From positions 744,001 to 808,000 of the forward strand of contig NZ_CP148048.1 of assembly GCF_037482165.1 (NCBI RefSeq): 64,000 nucleotides of DNA. Reading direction: 5' to 3'. Origin of the DNA: Parvimonas micra. GTDB taxonomy: Bacteria; Bacillota; Clostridia; Tissierellales; Peptoniphilaceae. Position numbers and translations under genes: made by a program. The number at the start of each line of letters is the position of its first letter. Position 1 is the first letter of the stretch. The notes under the pieces were generated by a model. The model worked only from the letters and a program-made list of their open reading frames with translations. It ran no database searches and was not told where the DNA came from. Of this stretch, positions 8,302-18,214 are shown piece after piece.

Positions 8302-8330
8302 ATTATATTATATTATTTCCAAAAAGTCAA
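8302..8330 (-). promoter_or_regulatory. promoter facing left, convergent with 8082-8110
   Basis: On the - strand: TTGACT (8330-8325), a 17-bp spacer and TATAAT (8307-8302). It lies directly behind the TPR gene and would drive a short RNA without an ATG frame, antisense to the RNA from 8082-8110. Confidence 0.5.
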
Positions 8331-8345
8331 TACTATAGGAAAAAA

Positions 8346-9458
8346 CTATTTTAAATTTTCTTTGTATAATTCTTTTAAATATAATATATCATTCATTATA
8401 GAATTATCTAAATCCTCGTATAATAATAATTTATCAATATCTTTTTTTGCGTTTTTATATTTTTTCAGTTTTAATTCCAATATTATCTTATTAAATAACA
8501 ATATTTCATCATCAATATATAAAGATAGCCCTCTTTCGAAAATTTCAAGCGATTTTTCGATTTTTTGTGTTTTATAATATAATAACCCTAATTCTATAAA
8601 AATATTCAAAAAATCGGCGTTTAAATCCAATGATTTTTCGTAGAATTCTATAGATTTTTCATTTTCATTTAATTTATTATATATATATCCAATCCAATAA
8701 GAATCTTCTTTATCTAGATTAAAATTATCAATATTTTTTAATATTTTATAACAGTCTTCAAACTTATATCTATCTACCAGTTGTAGTAGCTCTTCAATTT
8801 TAACTTTTACATTTATATCTTGTATTTTTTTATTGATAATATTATCAATAATCTTATTTGAATTAGTTATGGCTTTTTTATAATATATACTAGCTTTAAT
8901 ATAAAATTTTTCTTTTACGCATAAATCACCATAAAGCATATTTAGCAAATAATCATCTTCATTTTTATTTTCTAAATTAGACAGCAAAATTTTAATTTCA
9001 TTAATTATTATATTATAATAACTATTATCATAATCTAAAATCATTAAAAGATATTTAGTATATATTTTTATAATAAAATCATCAGATATTTCTAAATTAA
9101 TTAATCCTCTAATAATTAATAAATTATAAATTATTGTATCATAATTATTATCATTAAAATCAATTTTAGACTTAACAAAATCTAATAAGTTAATATTTTT
9201 TGATTTTATAAAACCATTTAAAAATTCAATATTTTCAAAATTTGAATCTATTCCATTTAACAATAAAATCCCTTCAAAAAAGTATGATAAATTAATATTT
9301 TCATTAAATTTATTATTTTTAATATTTTCTAATAAAACATTTGAACTAATTGGAAAATCGATATTTTTATAATTTTTTTCATTAATTTCAATATTTTTCA
9401 CTGTAAGAAAATATACTTTATCAGAAAATTTTCTAAAATAATTATATAAATTATCCAT
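8346..9458 (-). CDS. tetratricopeptide-repeat protein
   Basis: This is a cytoplasmic protein of about 370 residues with no signal peptide. TPR-like helix pairs are visible in the C-terminal half (for example YWIGYIYNKLNENEKSIEFYEKSL and FIELGLLYYKTQKIEKSLEIFERGL, about residues 255-310), so it probably serves as a protein-binding scaffold. The start at 9458 is preferred over the GTG two codons earlier because of its spacing from AGGTG. It directly follows argS and is the last gene of the long operon before the mobile element. No specific partner can be named. Confidence 0.7.
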   Translation of the reverse strand: MDNLYNYFRKFSDKVYFLTVKNIEINEKNYKNIDFPISSNVLLENIKNNKFNENINLSYFFEGILLLNGIDSNFENIEFLNGFIKSKNINLLDFVKSKIDFNDNNYDTIIYNLLIIRGLINLEISDDFIIKIYTKYLLMILDYDNSYYNIIINEIKILLSNLENKNEDDYLLNMLYGDLCVKEKFYIKASIYYKKAITNSNKIIDNIINKKIQDINVKVKIEELLQLVDRYKFEDCYKILKNIDNFNLDKEDSYWIGYIYNKLNENEKSIEFYEKSLDLNADFLNIFIELGLLYYKTQKIEKSLEIFERGLSLYIDDEILLFNKIILELKLKKYKNAKKDIDKLLLYEDLDNSIMNDILYLKELYKENLK

Positions 9459-9464
9459 ATTCAC

Positions 9465-11201
9465 CTACATTTTTTTAGGAGTATCCATACCTAAAAGTCC
9501 TAATCCAATCTCAATAAGTAATCTTGTACAATATGTTAATATAAGCCTAAATTCTTTAACACTATCTTCTTGATTACTTATAGGACAAGAATTATAAAAT
9601 TTATTAAATAATTTTGCAACTTCAGTTATATATCTTGCAAGTATTGAAGGTTCATATTTCTTGGCTGAATCTAATAAAATATCTTCAAATTTATAAATTG
9701 ATTTAATTAAAGATAATTCATCAATATTCATTTCGTAATTTGAAACTTTCGAAATATCAATATTATCTAATTTTAAATAAAAATCATTCTTTTCTAATAT
9801 ACTATTAGCTCTTGCAGCGGAATATTGAACATACGGACCTGTTTCTCCTTCGAAATTAAGAACATTATTCCAATCAAAAGAATAATCTTTAATTCTAGTA
9901 TTGAATAGTTCTTGAAATATTACAGCACCAATTCCTACTTCTTTAGCAATTTCTTCTTTGTTTTCGAGAGAACTGTTTCTCTCGTTTATAATTTCTAGAG
10001 TTTTTTCTACACTTTTTTCAAGTACATCATTTAAGAATATAACATTTCCTTCTCTTGTGCTTAGTTTTGCAGAAGTTCCTAAAAAATTATCTTTTACACT
10101 TACCATACCAAATGAAACATGAATACAATCTTTAGCCCATTCATATCCCATTTCTTCTAAAATAGCTTTTAATTGTTGAAAATGTAATTTTTGCTGAGTT
10201 GCAACTACATAAATATTTTTATAAAAATTATAATCTTTTTTTCTAGTTAATGCAGTTGCAATATCTCTTGTTATATAAGTACTGGAAGAGTTACTTTTTA
10301 AAATCAAAGCAGGTGGTAAATCATATTTATCTAGATTAACAATTTTACATCCATCACTTTCAACTAATAAATTTTTATCTTCAAGTTCTTTAACAACATC
10401 ATCAATAAACTGAGAATGATAAGCTTCACCTCTATATGAGTCGAATTCAACTTTTAATTTATCGTAAACCTTTTGAAATTCCATTAAACTAATATCTTTA
10501 AACCAATTCCAAAGTCTAACGGACTCTTCATCTCCATTTTCTAATTTATTAAAATAGTCTCTAGCAGTTTCTAACATTTTTTCATCAGTTTTGCATAGAT
10601 TATTAAAATCGACATACAATTTTAATAATTGATTTATAGGGTCAGCATTTATCTCTTCATCATTCCCCCACAATTTGTATGCAGCAATTATTTTTCCAAA
10701 CTGGGTTCCATAATCTCCAAGATGATTTACACCAACTGTATTATAGCCTAGAAAATTATAAATGTTTTTAATTACATTTCCAATTAATGTACTTCTTATA
10801 TGTCCAATATGAAATGGTTTAGCTATATTTGTTGAAGAATAGTCAATAACAATAGTTTTATCTAAATTATCTTGTGAAGATCCATATTTTTCTTTTTTAT
10901 CAAATATTTCTTTTATAACATTTTTAGAAAATTCTGAGTTTCTAACAAAGAAATTAATATAAGGTCCAACATTCTTTACATTTGAGAATATACTATCATC
11001 TATATTAATTCTATTTACCAATTCTTTAGAAATTATATTTGGTGCTTTTCTTAAAGTTTTAGATAATTTAAAACATGGAAATGAGAAGTCTCCCATTTCT
11101 GGATTAGGAGGAATTTCTATCAATTCTCTAATTTCTTCTTTATTTAAATTTATATCTAAATCAAAAATAGTATTTATAACTATATCCTTAAAGTTTATCA
11201 T
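9465..11201 (-). CDS. argS: arginyl-tRNA synthetase
   Basis: This enzyme joins arginine to tRNA-Arg, an ATP-dependent step in translation. The class I signature HIGH appears in AKPFHIGHIRSTLIGN, and the usual degenerate ArgRS counterpart of KMSKS is seen as AKLSTREGNV. The N-terminal additional domain and the C-terminal anticodon-binding part ending in GLLGMDTPKKM complete a 578-residue protein of normal length. The start follows GGAG. It lies 9 nt after mutS2 and its stop touches the TPR gene. Confidence 0.97.
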   Translation of the reverse strand: MINFKDIVINTIFDLDINLNKEEIRELIEIPPNPEMGDFSFPCFKLSKTLRKAPNIISKELVNRINIDDSIFSNVKNVGPYINFFVRNSEFSKNVIKEIFDKKEKYGSSQDNLDKTIVIDYSSTNIAKPFHIGHIRSTLIGNVIKNIYNFLGYNTVGVNHLGDYGTQFGKIIAAYKLWGNDEEINADPINQLLKLYVDFNNLCKTDEKMLETARDYFNKLENGDEESVRLWNWFKDISLMEFQKVYDKLKVEFDSYRGEAYHSQFIDDVVKELEDKNLLVESDGCKIVNLDKYDLPPALILKSNSSSTYITRDIATALTRKKDYNFYKNIYVVATQQKLHFQQLKAILEEMGYEWAKDCIHVSFGMVSVKDNFLGTSAKLSTREGNVIFLNDVLEKSVEKTLEIINERNSSLENKEEIAKEVGIGAVIFQELFNTRIKDYSFDWNNVLNFEGETGPYVQYSAARANSILEKNDFYLKLDNIDISKVSNYEMNIDELSLIKSIYKFEDILLDSAKKYEPSILARYITEVAKLFNKFYNSCPISNQEDSVKEFRLILTYCTRLLIEIGLGLLGMDTPKKM

Positions 11202-11210
11202 AATTTTCTC

Positions 11211-13565
11211 CTATTTTAGTTTTACAATAGTAGCTCCATCGCCACCTTCATTAAATTTAGCAAAGCTAAAAGATTTAACCAATTTATGTTTTCTCAAAAA
11301 ATCTGAAATATTATTTCTTAAAACTCCAGTTCCCTTACCATGAACAATTGTTACTTCATTTAAATTAGCTATAAAAGAATCATCTAAAAATTTATCAATT
11401 TCATAAATTGCATCTTCTGTATTATATCCTCTTACATCTATCTTATTATTATACATTTTATCACTCTTAATAAAAGTGGCTTTAGAATGAGATATTTTTT
11501 CTTTAGAATTATCAATAATTTTTTCAATTCTAATAATATCACTAATATTTGCATTTACTTTTAAAATCCCAATTTTAACCTGCAAATTTCCATTTTTATC
11601 AGGTAGTGTCTGTATGTATCCATTTTCATTTAAACTTAAAACTTTAACTTCTTCTCCTAACATTAAAGGTTCTTTTAATGTATTTGATTCATTTTCTTTT
11701 TTAATCATTTTCGAATGATTAATCTTATCCATTTTCTTTAGTATTTCTTCAGATATTTTTTTCAATTTAGTAGATTGCTCTTTTGATCTTGCTTTATTTA
11801 TATGATTAATAGTCTCTTTGCAAAATTTTTCGGTTTCATATATTGAATTTTCAATATATTCTTCTAATTTTCTTATCTTCTTTTCTTTTTGTTTATTAAA
11901 TTTTTCAAGTTTTTCTTCATATTCTTCTTTAATTTTTTTATTAAAATTTAATATCTCTCTTTGTTCAATAATAAGCTCTTCATATTCTTTACGTCTATTA
12001 TCAACATTACTAACTAATTTATCAAAAGATAATTCGTTATTGGATATAAACTTTTTAGCATTAACAATAAAGCTTTCATCAAGTCCTAATTTTTTAGAAA
12101 TCTCAAACGCATTTGATTTTCCAGAAATTCCGATAATTAACTTATAAGTAGGTTCTAATTTTTCAACATCAAATTCCATTGCAGCATTTTGAACATTTTC
12201 AGTTGACATTGCATACATTTTTAATTGACTATAATGTGTTGTAGCAATAGTTCTAATATTCCTTCCTAAAAAATAATTTAATATTGAAATTGAAAGACCA
12301 GATCCTTCTTCAGGATCTGTACCAGATCCCAATTCATCAAATAATATTAATGAATTTTCTTTTGCATTTTTTATTATTTCAATTATATTTTTCATATGTG
12401 ACGAAAAAGTACTTAAAGACTGTTCAATACTTTGCTCATCACCAATATCTGCGAACAATTCATCAAATACAGCTACTTCTGAATTATCTGCACAAGGTAT
12501 CATAAGTCCATATTGAGTCATTAAGGTCAAAATTCCAACAGTTTTTAGAGTAACAGTCTTACCTCCAGTATTTGGACCTGTTATAACTAAAGTATTAAAA
12601 CTATTACCAAGAGAAATATCAATTGGAACTACTTTATCCCTATCTATTAGAGGATGTCTAGCTGATTGTAATGAAATAATACCTCTATTATTTATTATAG
12701 GTTTAATAGCTTCCATATCATATGCCAATTTTCCTCTTGAAAATATAAAATCGATTTTAGCAATTACACTTAAATTTGAAATTAATTCAGGTAAAATTTC
12801 TAAAACACGGCTAGAAAACGCAATTAAAATTCTTTCAATCTCTTTTTCTTCATCAATTTCTAATTTTTTTAAATCATTATTTAGATCAACTACAAACATA
12901 GGTTCTATAAAAACTGTCTGTCCTGAAGCAGATTGATCATGAACAATACCTTTAAAAGAATTTTTAAACTCACTTCTTACTGGAACTACATATCTACCAT
13001 CTCTTAACGTATATAGATTATCCATTAACTTATCAGAAGTTGAAATCAGTTGATTAAGTTTATCTCTAATCAAATCGTTTTTTGATTTTATCATTCTTCT
13101 TATTCTTTTTAAATCAGAACTTGCATCATCAGAAATTTCATTTTCGGATATTATAGACATTTCTATATCTTTTTCCAATTGAGTAGCTATATTTAAAGAA
13201 TTTATAAGTTCAAAAATATTTTTAAATTCAGATGACTCTTCTTCTGAAATTATATTTTTTAAAAATCTTGAAGTATTGAGAAGCTTCCAAACTTCTAAAA
13301 GATTTTTAGGTGAAAAATATTGTCCTATTTCTAAAAGCTTAAAATCTTCCTCTAAATCATCGATATTAGAAATGCCTGGTAATCTATGTTTTATTATAAA
13401 TCTATAAGCTTCATCTGTTTCATCTAATAGTCTTTGTACTTCTATTAAATTTGATGAAATTTCTGAATTTTTAATAATTTTTTTTCCTATTATACTTTGA
13501 GAACGATTCAATAACATATTTATAATTTTATAAAATTCTAAAGTTTTTAACACTTTATAGTTCAT
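11211..13565 (-). CDS. mutS2: MutS2 family ATPase/endonuclease
   Basis: MutS2 (RqcU in some species) suppresses recombination and/or splits collided ribosomes; it lacks the mismatch-binding domain of MutS. The Walker A motif ITGPNTGGKTVTLKT (about residues 327-341), the Walker B/signature DELGSGTDPEEGS, a long Lys/Glu coiled coil (about 500-640) and a C-terminal Smr domain with DVRGYNTEDA and HGKGTGVLR are all present in a 784-residue protein. It lies 5 nt behind zapA, the usual Firmicute neighbourhood, although cvpA and polX, often found between them, are absent. Confidence 0.95.
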   Translation of the reverse strand: MNYKVLKTLEFYKIINMLLNRSQSIIGKKIIKNSEISSNLIEVQRLLDETDEAYRFIIKHRLPGISNIDDLEEDFKLLEIGQYFSPKNLLEVWKLLNTSRFLKNIISEEESSEFKNIFELINSLNIATQLEKDIEMSIISENEISDDASSDLKRIRRMIKSKNDLIRDKLNQLISTSDKLMDNLYTLRDGRYVVPVRSEFKNSFKGIVHDQSASGQTVFIEPMFVVDLNNDLKKLEIDEEKEIERILIAFSSRVLEILPELISNLSVIAKIDFIFSRGKLAYDMEAIKPIINNRGIISLQSARHPLIDRDKVVPIDISLGNSFNTLVITGPNTGGKTVTLKTVGILTLMTQYGLMIPCADNSEVAVFDELFADIGDEQSIEQSLSTFSSHMKNIIEIIKNAKENSLILFDELGSGTDPEEGSGLSISILNYFLGRNIRTIATTHYSQLKMYAMSTENVQNAAMEFDVEKLEPTYKLIIGISGKSNAFEISKKLGLDESFIVNAKKFISNNELSFDKLVSNVDNRRKEYEELIIEQREILNFNKKIKEEYEEKLEKFNKQKEKKIRKLEEYIENSIYETEKFCKETINHINKARSKEQSTKLKKISEEILKKMDKINHSKMIKKENESNTLKEPLMLGEEVKVLSLNENGYIQTLPDKNGNLQVKIGILKVNANISDIIRIEKIIDNSKEKISHSKATFIKSDKMYNNKIDVRGYNTEDAIYEIDKFLDDSFIANLNEVTIVHGKGTGVLRNNISDFLRKHKLVKSFSFAKFNEGGDGATIVKLK

Positions 13566-13570
13566 TATAA

Positions 13571-14089
13571 TTATTTTTTCTCCATTTTTATAATTTTTTC
13601 AATATATTCATTTTTAATATTAACAATTTCATTTTGTAATTCTATTATTTTCTCATTTTTTTGTTTTAATTCATAAAAATTATCATATGAAATTTTTTCA
13701 ATATTTTCATACCTTTTTTCAAGAGAATTTATTGTACGAGTTAAAACATTATTCTTATCTGTTAGATCTTCTACTATTTTTTTTAGTTCTTCCTTTTCTT
13801 TTTCAATTTTTTGACTATTTTTAATAAATTCTTCTTGCTTTTTTACAGGAAATTCACTATCTTCAGTTAATAAGTTAATTTCTTTTTTTAAGTCAAAATA
13901 ATCGCTTGAAATATTTAGTGCGACTAATGTAGCAGCCATAGTAGGGTTTAATAAATAATTTTGCGATGTGATTTTCTTTATTTCTTCATCAACATAATTT
14001 GCTATTTCTTCTACTTCTTTATTACTTTTTTCTCCAATAATTGTATAAGTAGTTCCCGCAATATTGACTTTTATTTTATTAGTTTCCAT
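13571..14089 (-). CDS. zapA: cell division protein ZapA
   Basis: ZapA bundles FtsZ filaments at the division site. The N-terminal domain (KVNIAGTTYTIIGEKSNKEVEEIANYVDEEI) is characteristic. The rest, to residue 172, is a Lys/Glu coiled coil, longer than the roughly 85-100 residues of short ZapA proteins but common in clostridial relatives. The start follows TAGGAGATTAAT. It sits between pheT and mutS2 as in most Firmicutes. Confidence 0.88.
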   Translation of the reverse strand: METNKIKVNIAGTTYTIIGEKSNKEVEEIANYVDEEIKKITSQNYLLNPTMAATLVALNISSDYFDLKKEINLLTEDSEFPVKKQEEFIKNSQKIEKEKEELKKIVEDLTDKNNVLTRTINSLEKRYENIEKISYDNFYELKQKNEKIIELQNEIVNIKNEYIEKIIKMEKK

Positions 14090-14102
14090 ATTAATCTCCT
14101 AG

Positions 14103-16469
14103 TTAAAATCTTAAATAAGCTCCTAATTTTTCTTTTAAATCAGATAACATTTTATCAATTACACAATTTATATCTTCATCAACTAAAGTTTTGTCTTGTG
14201 ATTGGAAGGTTAGTTTGTAAGCCATTGATTTTTTACTATTTTCAATTTGATTACCAGTGTAAATATCAAATAGTTCAACATCTTTTAAAATATTACTTGA
14301 ATTATCTCTAAATATTTTTTCAATGCTGCCACTATCTACATCTTTATCTACTATTATGGCTAAATCTCTTTTAACATCAGGATATTTAATTAATGGCTCA
14401 TATATTTTTATTAAACTTACTTTATCTCTTATCTTTTCAAGATCAATTTCACAAACAAAGATATTTTTCTTTATTGAAAAATTTTTACAAACATCATAAG
14501 ATATTTGTCCTATTTCTCCAATTTTTTCTTCATTTACTAATATATCAGCACTTACACCAGGATGAAAATAGTCTATAGAACTATTTTTTTTGAATTCTAG
14601 GTCTTTAATGTTCAAAATATTAAATAAATTTACAACAATATCTTTAATATAATAAAAATCATATTTTCCATAACAACCTATAACCAATTTTTTCTTTTCT
14701 ACTGGCACTTTGTCATTGGTAATATTGTGAAATGTATTACCTAATTCGTAGACTAATAAATTTTCATTTTTATAATTCAAATTTTTAGCTAAAACATCAA
14801 TTACATTTGGAATTAAAGATTTTCTCATAATACTAAATTCTTCTCCTAATGGATTTAAAATCTTTACTGTATTTTGAGTACTCATTTTTACTTTTCCAAT
14901 AATATTACCACCAATAAAAGAATAAGTTGTAATTTCATATAATCCCAAATTTAATAAAATATTTTTTATCTTATCCTCAAGTATTCTTTTTCTGCTTTTT
15001 CTACCTATTGTATTAGGTGCTAAAATAGGTGTAGGCTTAAGATTTGAGAATCCATATAGTCTACCTATTTCTTCAACAATATCTTCCTGAATAGCTAAAT
15101 CTGTTCTGAAATAAGGGATAGTACAAATTATAGTATTATTTTCAATTTCTGTATTAATTTCTAATAAATTTAAATAGTTTATAATTTCAGAATTTCTAAT
15201 CTCAACACCTAGTAATTTTTTTACTAAATTAGGATTAAATTCTATTATTTTTGTAACTGTTTTTTCATTATTTACATCAAATACTGAGTCAATTTTACAT
15301 TCAACGTTTTTTTCTAGTAAATATAAAAACCTTGATAAAACATTCATAGTATGTTCTGAAGTTAATCCCTTTTCATATCTTATAGATGCTTCAGATTTTA
15401 AACCTAATCTTTTTGATGTAGATTTAATAGCTTTTTTTGTAAAATAAGCAGATTCAATAAAAATATTTTTAGTATTTTCATCAATTTCAGAATTTTTTAA
15501 ACCCATAACACCCGCAATAGCAATAGGTTTTACATTATCACATATCAATATATCTTCGCTTGAAAGAATTCTTTCAACATCATCTAGAGTTACTACTTTT
15601 TCTCCTTCAAAGGCATTTCTAATAGAAATATTACCTTCTAATTTATCTAAATCAAAAGCATGTAATGGTTGACCTAATTCTAGCATCAAAAAATTAGTTA
15701 AATCTACAATATTGTTTACAGGTCTTATACCAGAATTCAATAGATAATTTTGAATTTTTCTATCTGATTCCTCTATCTTTACATTTTTTACAATACTAGC
15801 AGAATATCTTCTACAATTTTCTGAATTAATATTAATATTTAATGAACTTTTATTTTCTATTTCTTTAGTATCCATAAGATTTACTGGATTTAATTTTTCA
15901 TTAAAGCTTGCTGCAATTTCACGAGCCATACCAACAATTGATAGACAATCAGGTCTATTTGGAGTTATTTCAAATTCTACAACAGTATCATCTAAATCTA
16001 GAATTTCTCTAATATCAGTTCCAAGAACTATATTTTCATCAAAAATTCTAAGAACACCGTCTTTATATTCTTTAGGAATAACAGAATCAGGATATCCTAA
16101 TTCTTTGTAACTACAAAACATACCTTGAGAAATTTCTCCAGCAAGTTTTGCTTCCTTGATTTGTGTATTATCAGCAAGTGTAGAGTTAACTTTAGCAACT
16201 GGTACATAATCAAATTGTTGTAAATTTTGTGCAGCAGTAACAATTTGAACTATTTCATTTCCCAAATCAACTTTAGTAATCCATAATTTATTTGAATTTT
16301 CATGTCTGTAAATATCTATAATTTTACCAACTACAATATTATCAATTTTAGTGCCTAATTTTATAATAGATTCAACATGTGATCCTGTAAGTGTTACCTT
16401 ATCACATATATTCATTATATTATCATTTATATCAACATATTCTTTTGCCCATTTAATTGGTAATAACAT
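14103..16469 (-). CDS. pheT: phenylalanyl-tRNA synthetase beta subunit
   Basis: This is the beta chain of the (alpha-beta)2 enzyme that charges tRNA-Phe. It has an N-terminal EMAP/tRNA-binding domain (VVGKIIDIYRHENSNKLWI), B3/B4 editing and B5 domains with ITPNRPDCLS, and a C-terminal ferredoxin-fold anticodon-binding domain (YPDVKRDLAIIVDKDV to the end). The length of 788 is standard. It starts 10 nt after pheS with a GGGGG ribosome site. Confidence 0.97.
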   Translation of the reverse strand: MLLPIKWAKEYVDINDNIMNICDKVTLTGSHVESIIKLGTKIDNIVVGKIIDIYRHENSNKLWITKVDLGNEIVQIVTAAQNLQQFDYVPVAKVNSTLADNTQIKEAKLAGEISQGMFCSYKELGYPDSVIPKEYKDGVLRIFDENIVLGTDIREILDLDDTVVEFEITPNRPDCLSIVGMAREIAASFNEKLNPVNLMDTKEIENKSSLNININSENCRRYSASIVKNVKIEESDRKIQNYLLNSGIRPVNNIVDLTNFLMLELGQPLHAFDLDKLEGNISIRNAFEGEKVVTLDDVERILSSEDILICDNVKPIAIAGVMGLKNSEIDENTKNIFIESAYFTKKAIKSTSKRLGLKSEASIRYEKGLTSEHTMNVLSRFLYLLEKNVECKIDSVFDVNNEKTVTKIIEFNPNLVKKLLGVEIRNSEIINYLNLLEINTEIENNTIICTIPYFRTDLAIQEDIVEEIGRLYGFSNLKPTPILAPNTIGRKSRKRILEDKIKNILLNLGLYEITTYSFIGGNIIGKVKMSTQNTVKILNPLGEEFSIMRKSLIPNVIDVLAKNLNYKNENLLVYELGNTFHNITNDKVPVEKKKLVIGCYGKYDFYYIKDIVVNLFNILNIKDLEFKKNSSIDYFHPGVSADILVNEEKIGEIGQISYDVCKNFSIKKNIFVCEIDLEKIRDKVSLIKIYEPLIKYPDVKRDLAIIVDKDVDSGSIEKIFRDNSSNILKDVELFDIYTGNQIENSKKSMAYKLTFQSQDKTLVDEDINCVIDKMLSDLKEKLGAYLRF

Positions 16470-16479
16470 ATAATCCCCC

Positions 16480-17502
16480 TTAAAATTGTTCTAAAAACCT
16501 CTTATCATTATCATATAATAATCTAATATTATTTATTTTATGCTTAACCATTGTAATTCTATCAATTCCCATTCCAAAGGCAAATCCAGAATATTTTTTC
16601 GAATCAATACCACATGCTTCTAATACATTAGGATGAACCATTCCACATCCTAGTAATTCCATACTCCATCCAGTCCCATTACAAACTGGACATCCCTTAC
16701 CCTTGCAATTAAAACAAGAAACATCTACTTCAGCACTAGGTTCAGTAAATGGAAAATAATGTGGTCTGTATCTTGTTTTCATATCTTCTCCAAAAAACTC
16801 TTTAATAAAAGTATTAAGAGTATCAATTAAGTTACTCATATTTATATTTTCATCTACTACTAGTCCTTCAATTTGATGGAACATTGGTGAATGAGTATCA
16901 TCAACTTCATCAAATCTAAATGTTCTACCAGCTGATACCATTTTTATAGGTGGTTTTGTTGTCATCATAGTTCTAATTTGAACAGGAGATGTATGAGTTC
17001 TAAGTAACAAATCCTTATCAATGTAAAATGTATCTGACATTTCTCTTGATGGATGATCCATTGGAGAATTTAGTTTATTAAAATTATTTTCAACAGTTTC
17101 AATTTCAGGGCCATCAATTACTGAAAAACCCATTGAAATGAAAAAATTCTCTAACTCTTCCATAGTATTATTTAAAGGGTGTCTATGACCTATGTAAATA
17201 AGTTTTTTATTTATTGTAACGTCAATAGTTTCTTTTTTAATTCTTTTTTCTAATTCTATTTTATTAAAACTTTCAATTTTTTCATTTATTATACTATCAA
17301 TTTCCTGTTTTGTTACATTTATAAGTTCTCCTATTTTCGGTCTTTCTTCTTTTGAAACATTTGCCATATTTCTAAGAATACTAGTAAATTCACCTTTTTT
17401 TCCTAAATATTTAATTCTAAGTTCTTCTAAGGCGTTTTTATCCACTGAATTTTTAATTTCACTTAAAATTTTTTCTCTCAAATTACTAATCAAATCTTTC
17501 AT
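16480..17502 (-). CDS. pheS: phenylalanyl-tRNA synthetase alpha subunit
   Basis: This is the catalytic chain of Phe-tRNA synthetase, class II. An N-terminal coiled coil is followed by the catalytic core with the motifs HTSPVQIRTM, GRTFRFDEVDDTHSP (motif 2) and GFAFGMGIDRITM (motif 3). The length of 340 is typical. The gene is 13 nt behind an unusual response regulator gene, and no T-box leader exists here because it is inside an operon. Confidence 0.97.
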   Translation of the reverse strand: MKDLISNLREKILSEIKNSVDKNALEELRIKYLGKKGEFTSILRNMANVSKEERPKIGELINVTKQEIDSIINEKIESFNKIELEKRIKKETIDVTINKKLIYIGHRHPLNNTMEELENFFISMGFSVIDGPEIETVENNFNKLNSPMDHPSREMSDTFYIDKDLLLRTHTSPVQIRTMMTTKPPIKMVSAGRTFRFDEVDDTHSPMFHQIEGLVVDENINMSNLIDTLNTFIKEFFGEDMKTRYRPHYFPFTEPSAEVDVSCFNCKGKGCPVCNGTGWSMELLGCGMVHPNVLEACGIDSKKYSGFAFGMGIDRITMVKHKINNIRLLYDNDKRFLEQF

Positions 17503-17515
17503 ATTTATCTCCTAT

Positions 17516-18205
17516 TTAGCCTTGTATTTTTTTATAATAATAGCCTTCTCCCCATTTAGTTTGAATATAAGTAACATCACCTATATTTATTTTTTCTCTT
17601 AATCTTCTAATATGAACATCTATTTTTCTGTAATCACTAACACGTTCTTCTTTCCAAACTGTTCTAGCAATATCTTCTCTACTAAAAATTTTTTCAGGAT
17701 TAATAGCCATTATATACAAAATATCAAATTCTTTTCCAGTTAAATCAACCTCTTCACCTTTAAGCTTAACAGTTCTTCCTACTATATTAAATTCTAGGTC
17801 ATCAGCAAATATTAAGTTATCAATATCTGTTCTTCTTTGACCAAATCTTCTCATTATAGCTCTAATTCTTGCTTTTAATTCAAGAATATTAAATGGATAA
17901 ATTAAATAATCATCAGCTCCATATTCAAAAATTAAAATTTTTTGCATATCATCCTTTAAAGTAGTAGTGACAATAGTAGGAATATCACAAAATTCATTTA
18001 ACTTTCTTTTAAGGTCTAATCCCGTACCATCCTTAAAATTCATATCCATAATAATCATATCAAAATTTTTCTGATCAGCTAAAATAATAGTATCTTCGAT
18101 ATTATTAGAATTAGTTATTTCATAATTTTCATCTTCCGTCATCGAATACATTAAATCATTTATTTGTGAATCCGTAGGTAAAGCCATTAATATTTTTAAT
18201 TTCAT
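17516..18205 (-). CDS. orphan OmpR-type response regulator with degenerate receiver
   Basis: A transcription factor with an N-terminal receiver (residues 1-115) and a C-terminal winged helix (about 128-229, with DYRKIDVHIRRLREKI and the ending YIQTKWGEGYYYKK). Asp54 is present at the phosphorylation site, but the acidic pair at the N-terminus is replaced (ILMALPTDS) and the conserved Lys before Pro-Phe is Tyr103 (YLIYPF). These changes suggest it works without normal phosphorylation. No histidine kinase gene is adjacent; it sits between selB and pheS in a housekeeping operon. Targets are unknown. Confidence 0.85.
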   Translation of the reverse strand: MKLKILMALPTDSQINDLMYSMTEDENYEITNSNNIEDTIILADQKNFDMIIMDMNFKDGTGLDLKRKLNEFCDIPTIVTTTLKDDMQKILIFEYGADDYLIYPFNILELKARIRAIMRRFGQRRTDIDNLIFADDLEFNIVGRTVKLKGEEVDLTGKEFDILYIMAINPEKIFSREDIARTVWKEERVSDYRKIDVHIRRLREKINIGDVTYIQTKWGEGYYYKKIQG

Positions 18206-18214
18206 AATCTTCTC

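Larger units (their letters stand above)
7812..8345. other. gene-free AT-rich end of the plasmid-like element, candidate replication origin
   Basis: No protein gene is seen over about 530 nt. The stretch 7950-8060 is almost pure A/T with TA-rich runs, a plausible DNA unwinding element next to rep. Clear iterons were not found; only loose TGTTTTAT similarities occur at 7820-7905. The right part (8082-8330) has two convergent near-consensus promoters and two hairpins, listed separately. The border with the chromosome must lie in this gap, but no attachment repeat was recognised. Confidence 0.45.
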
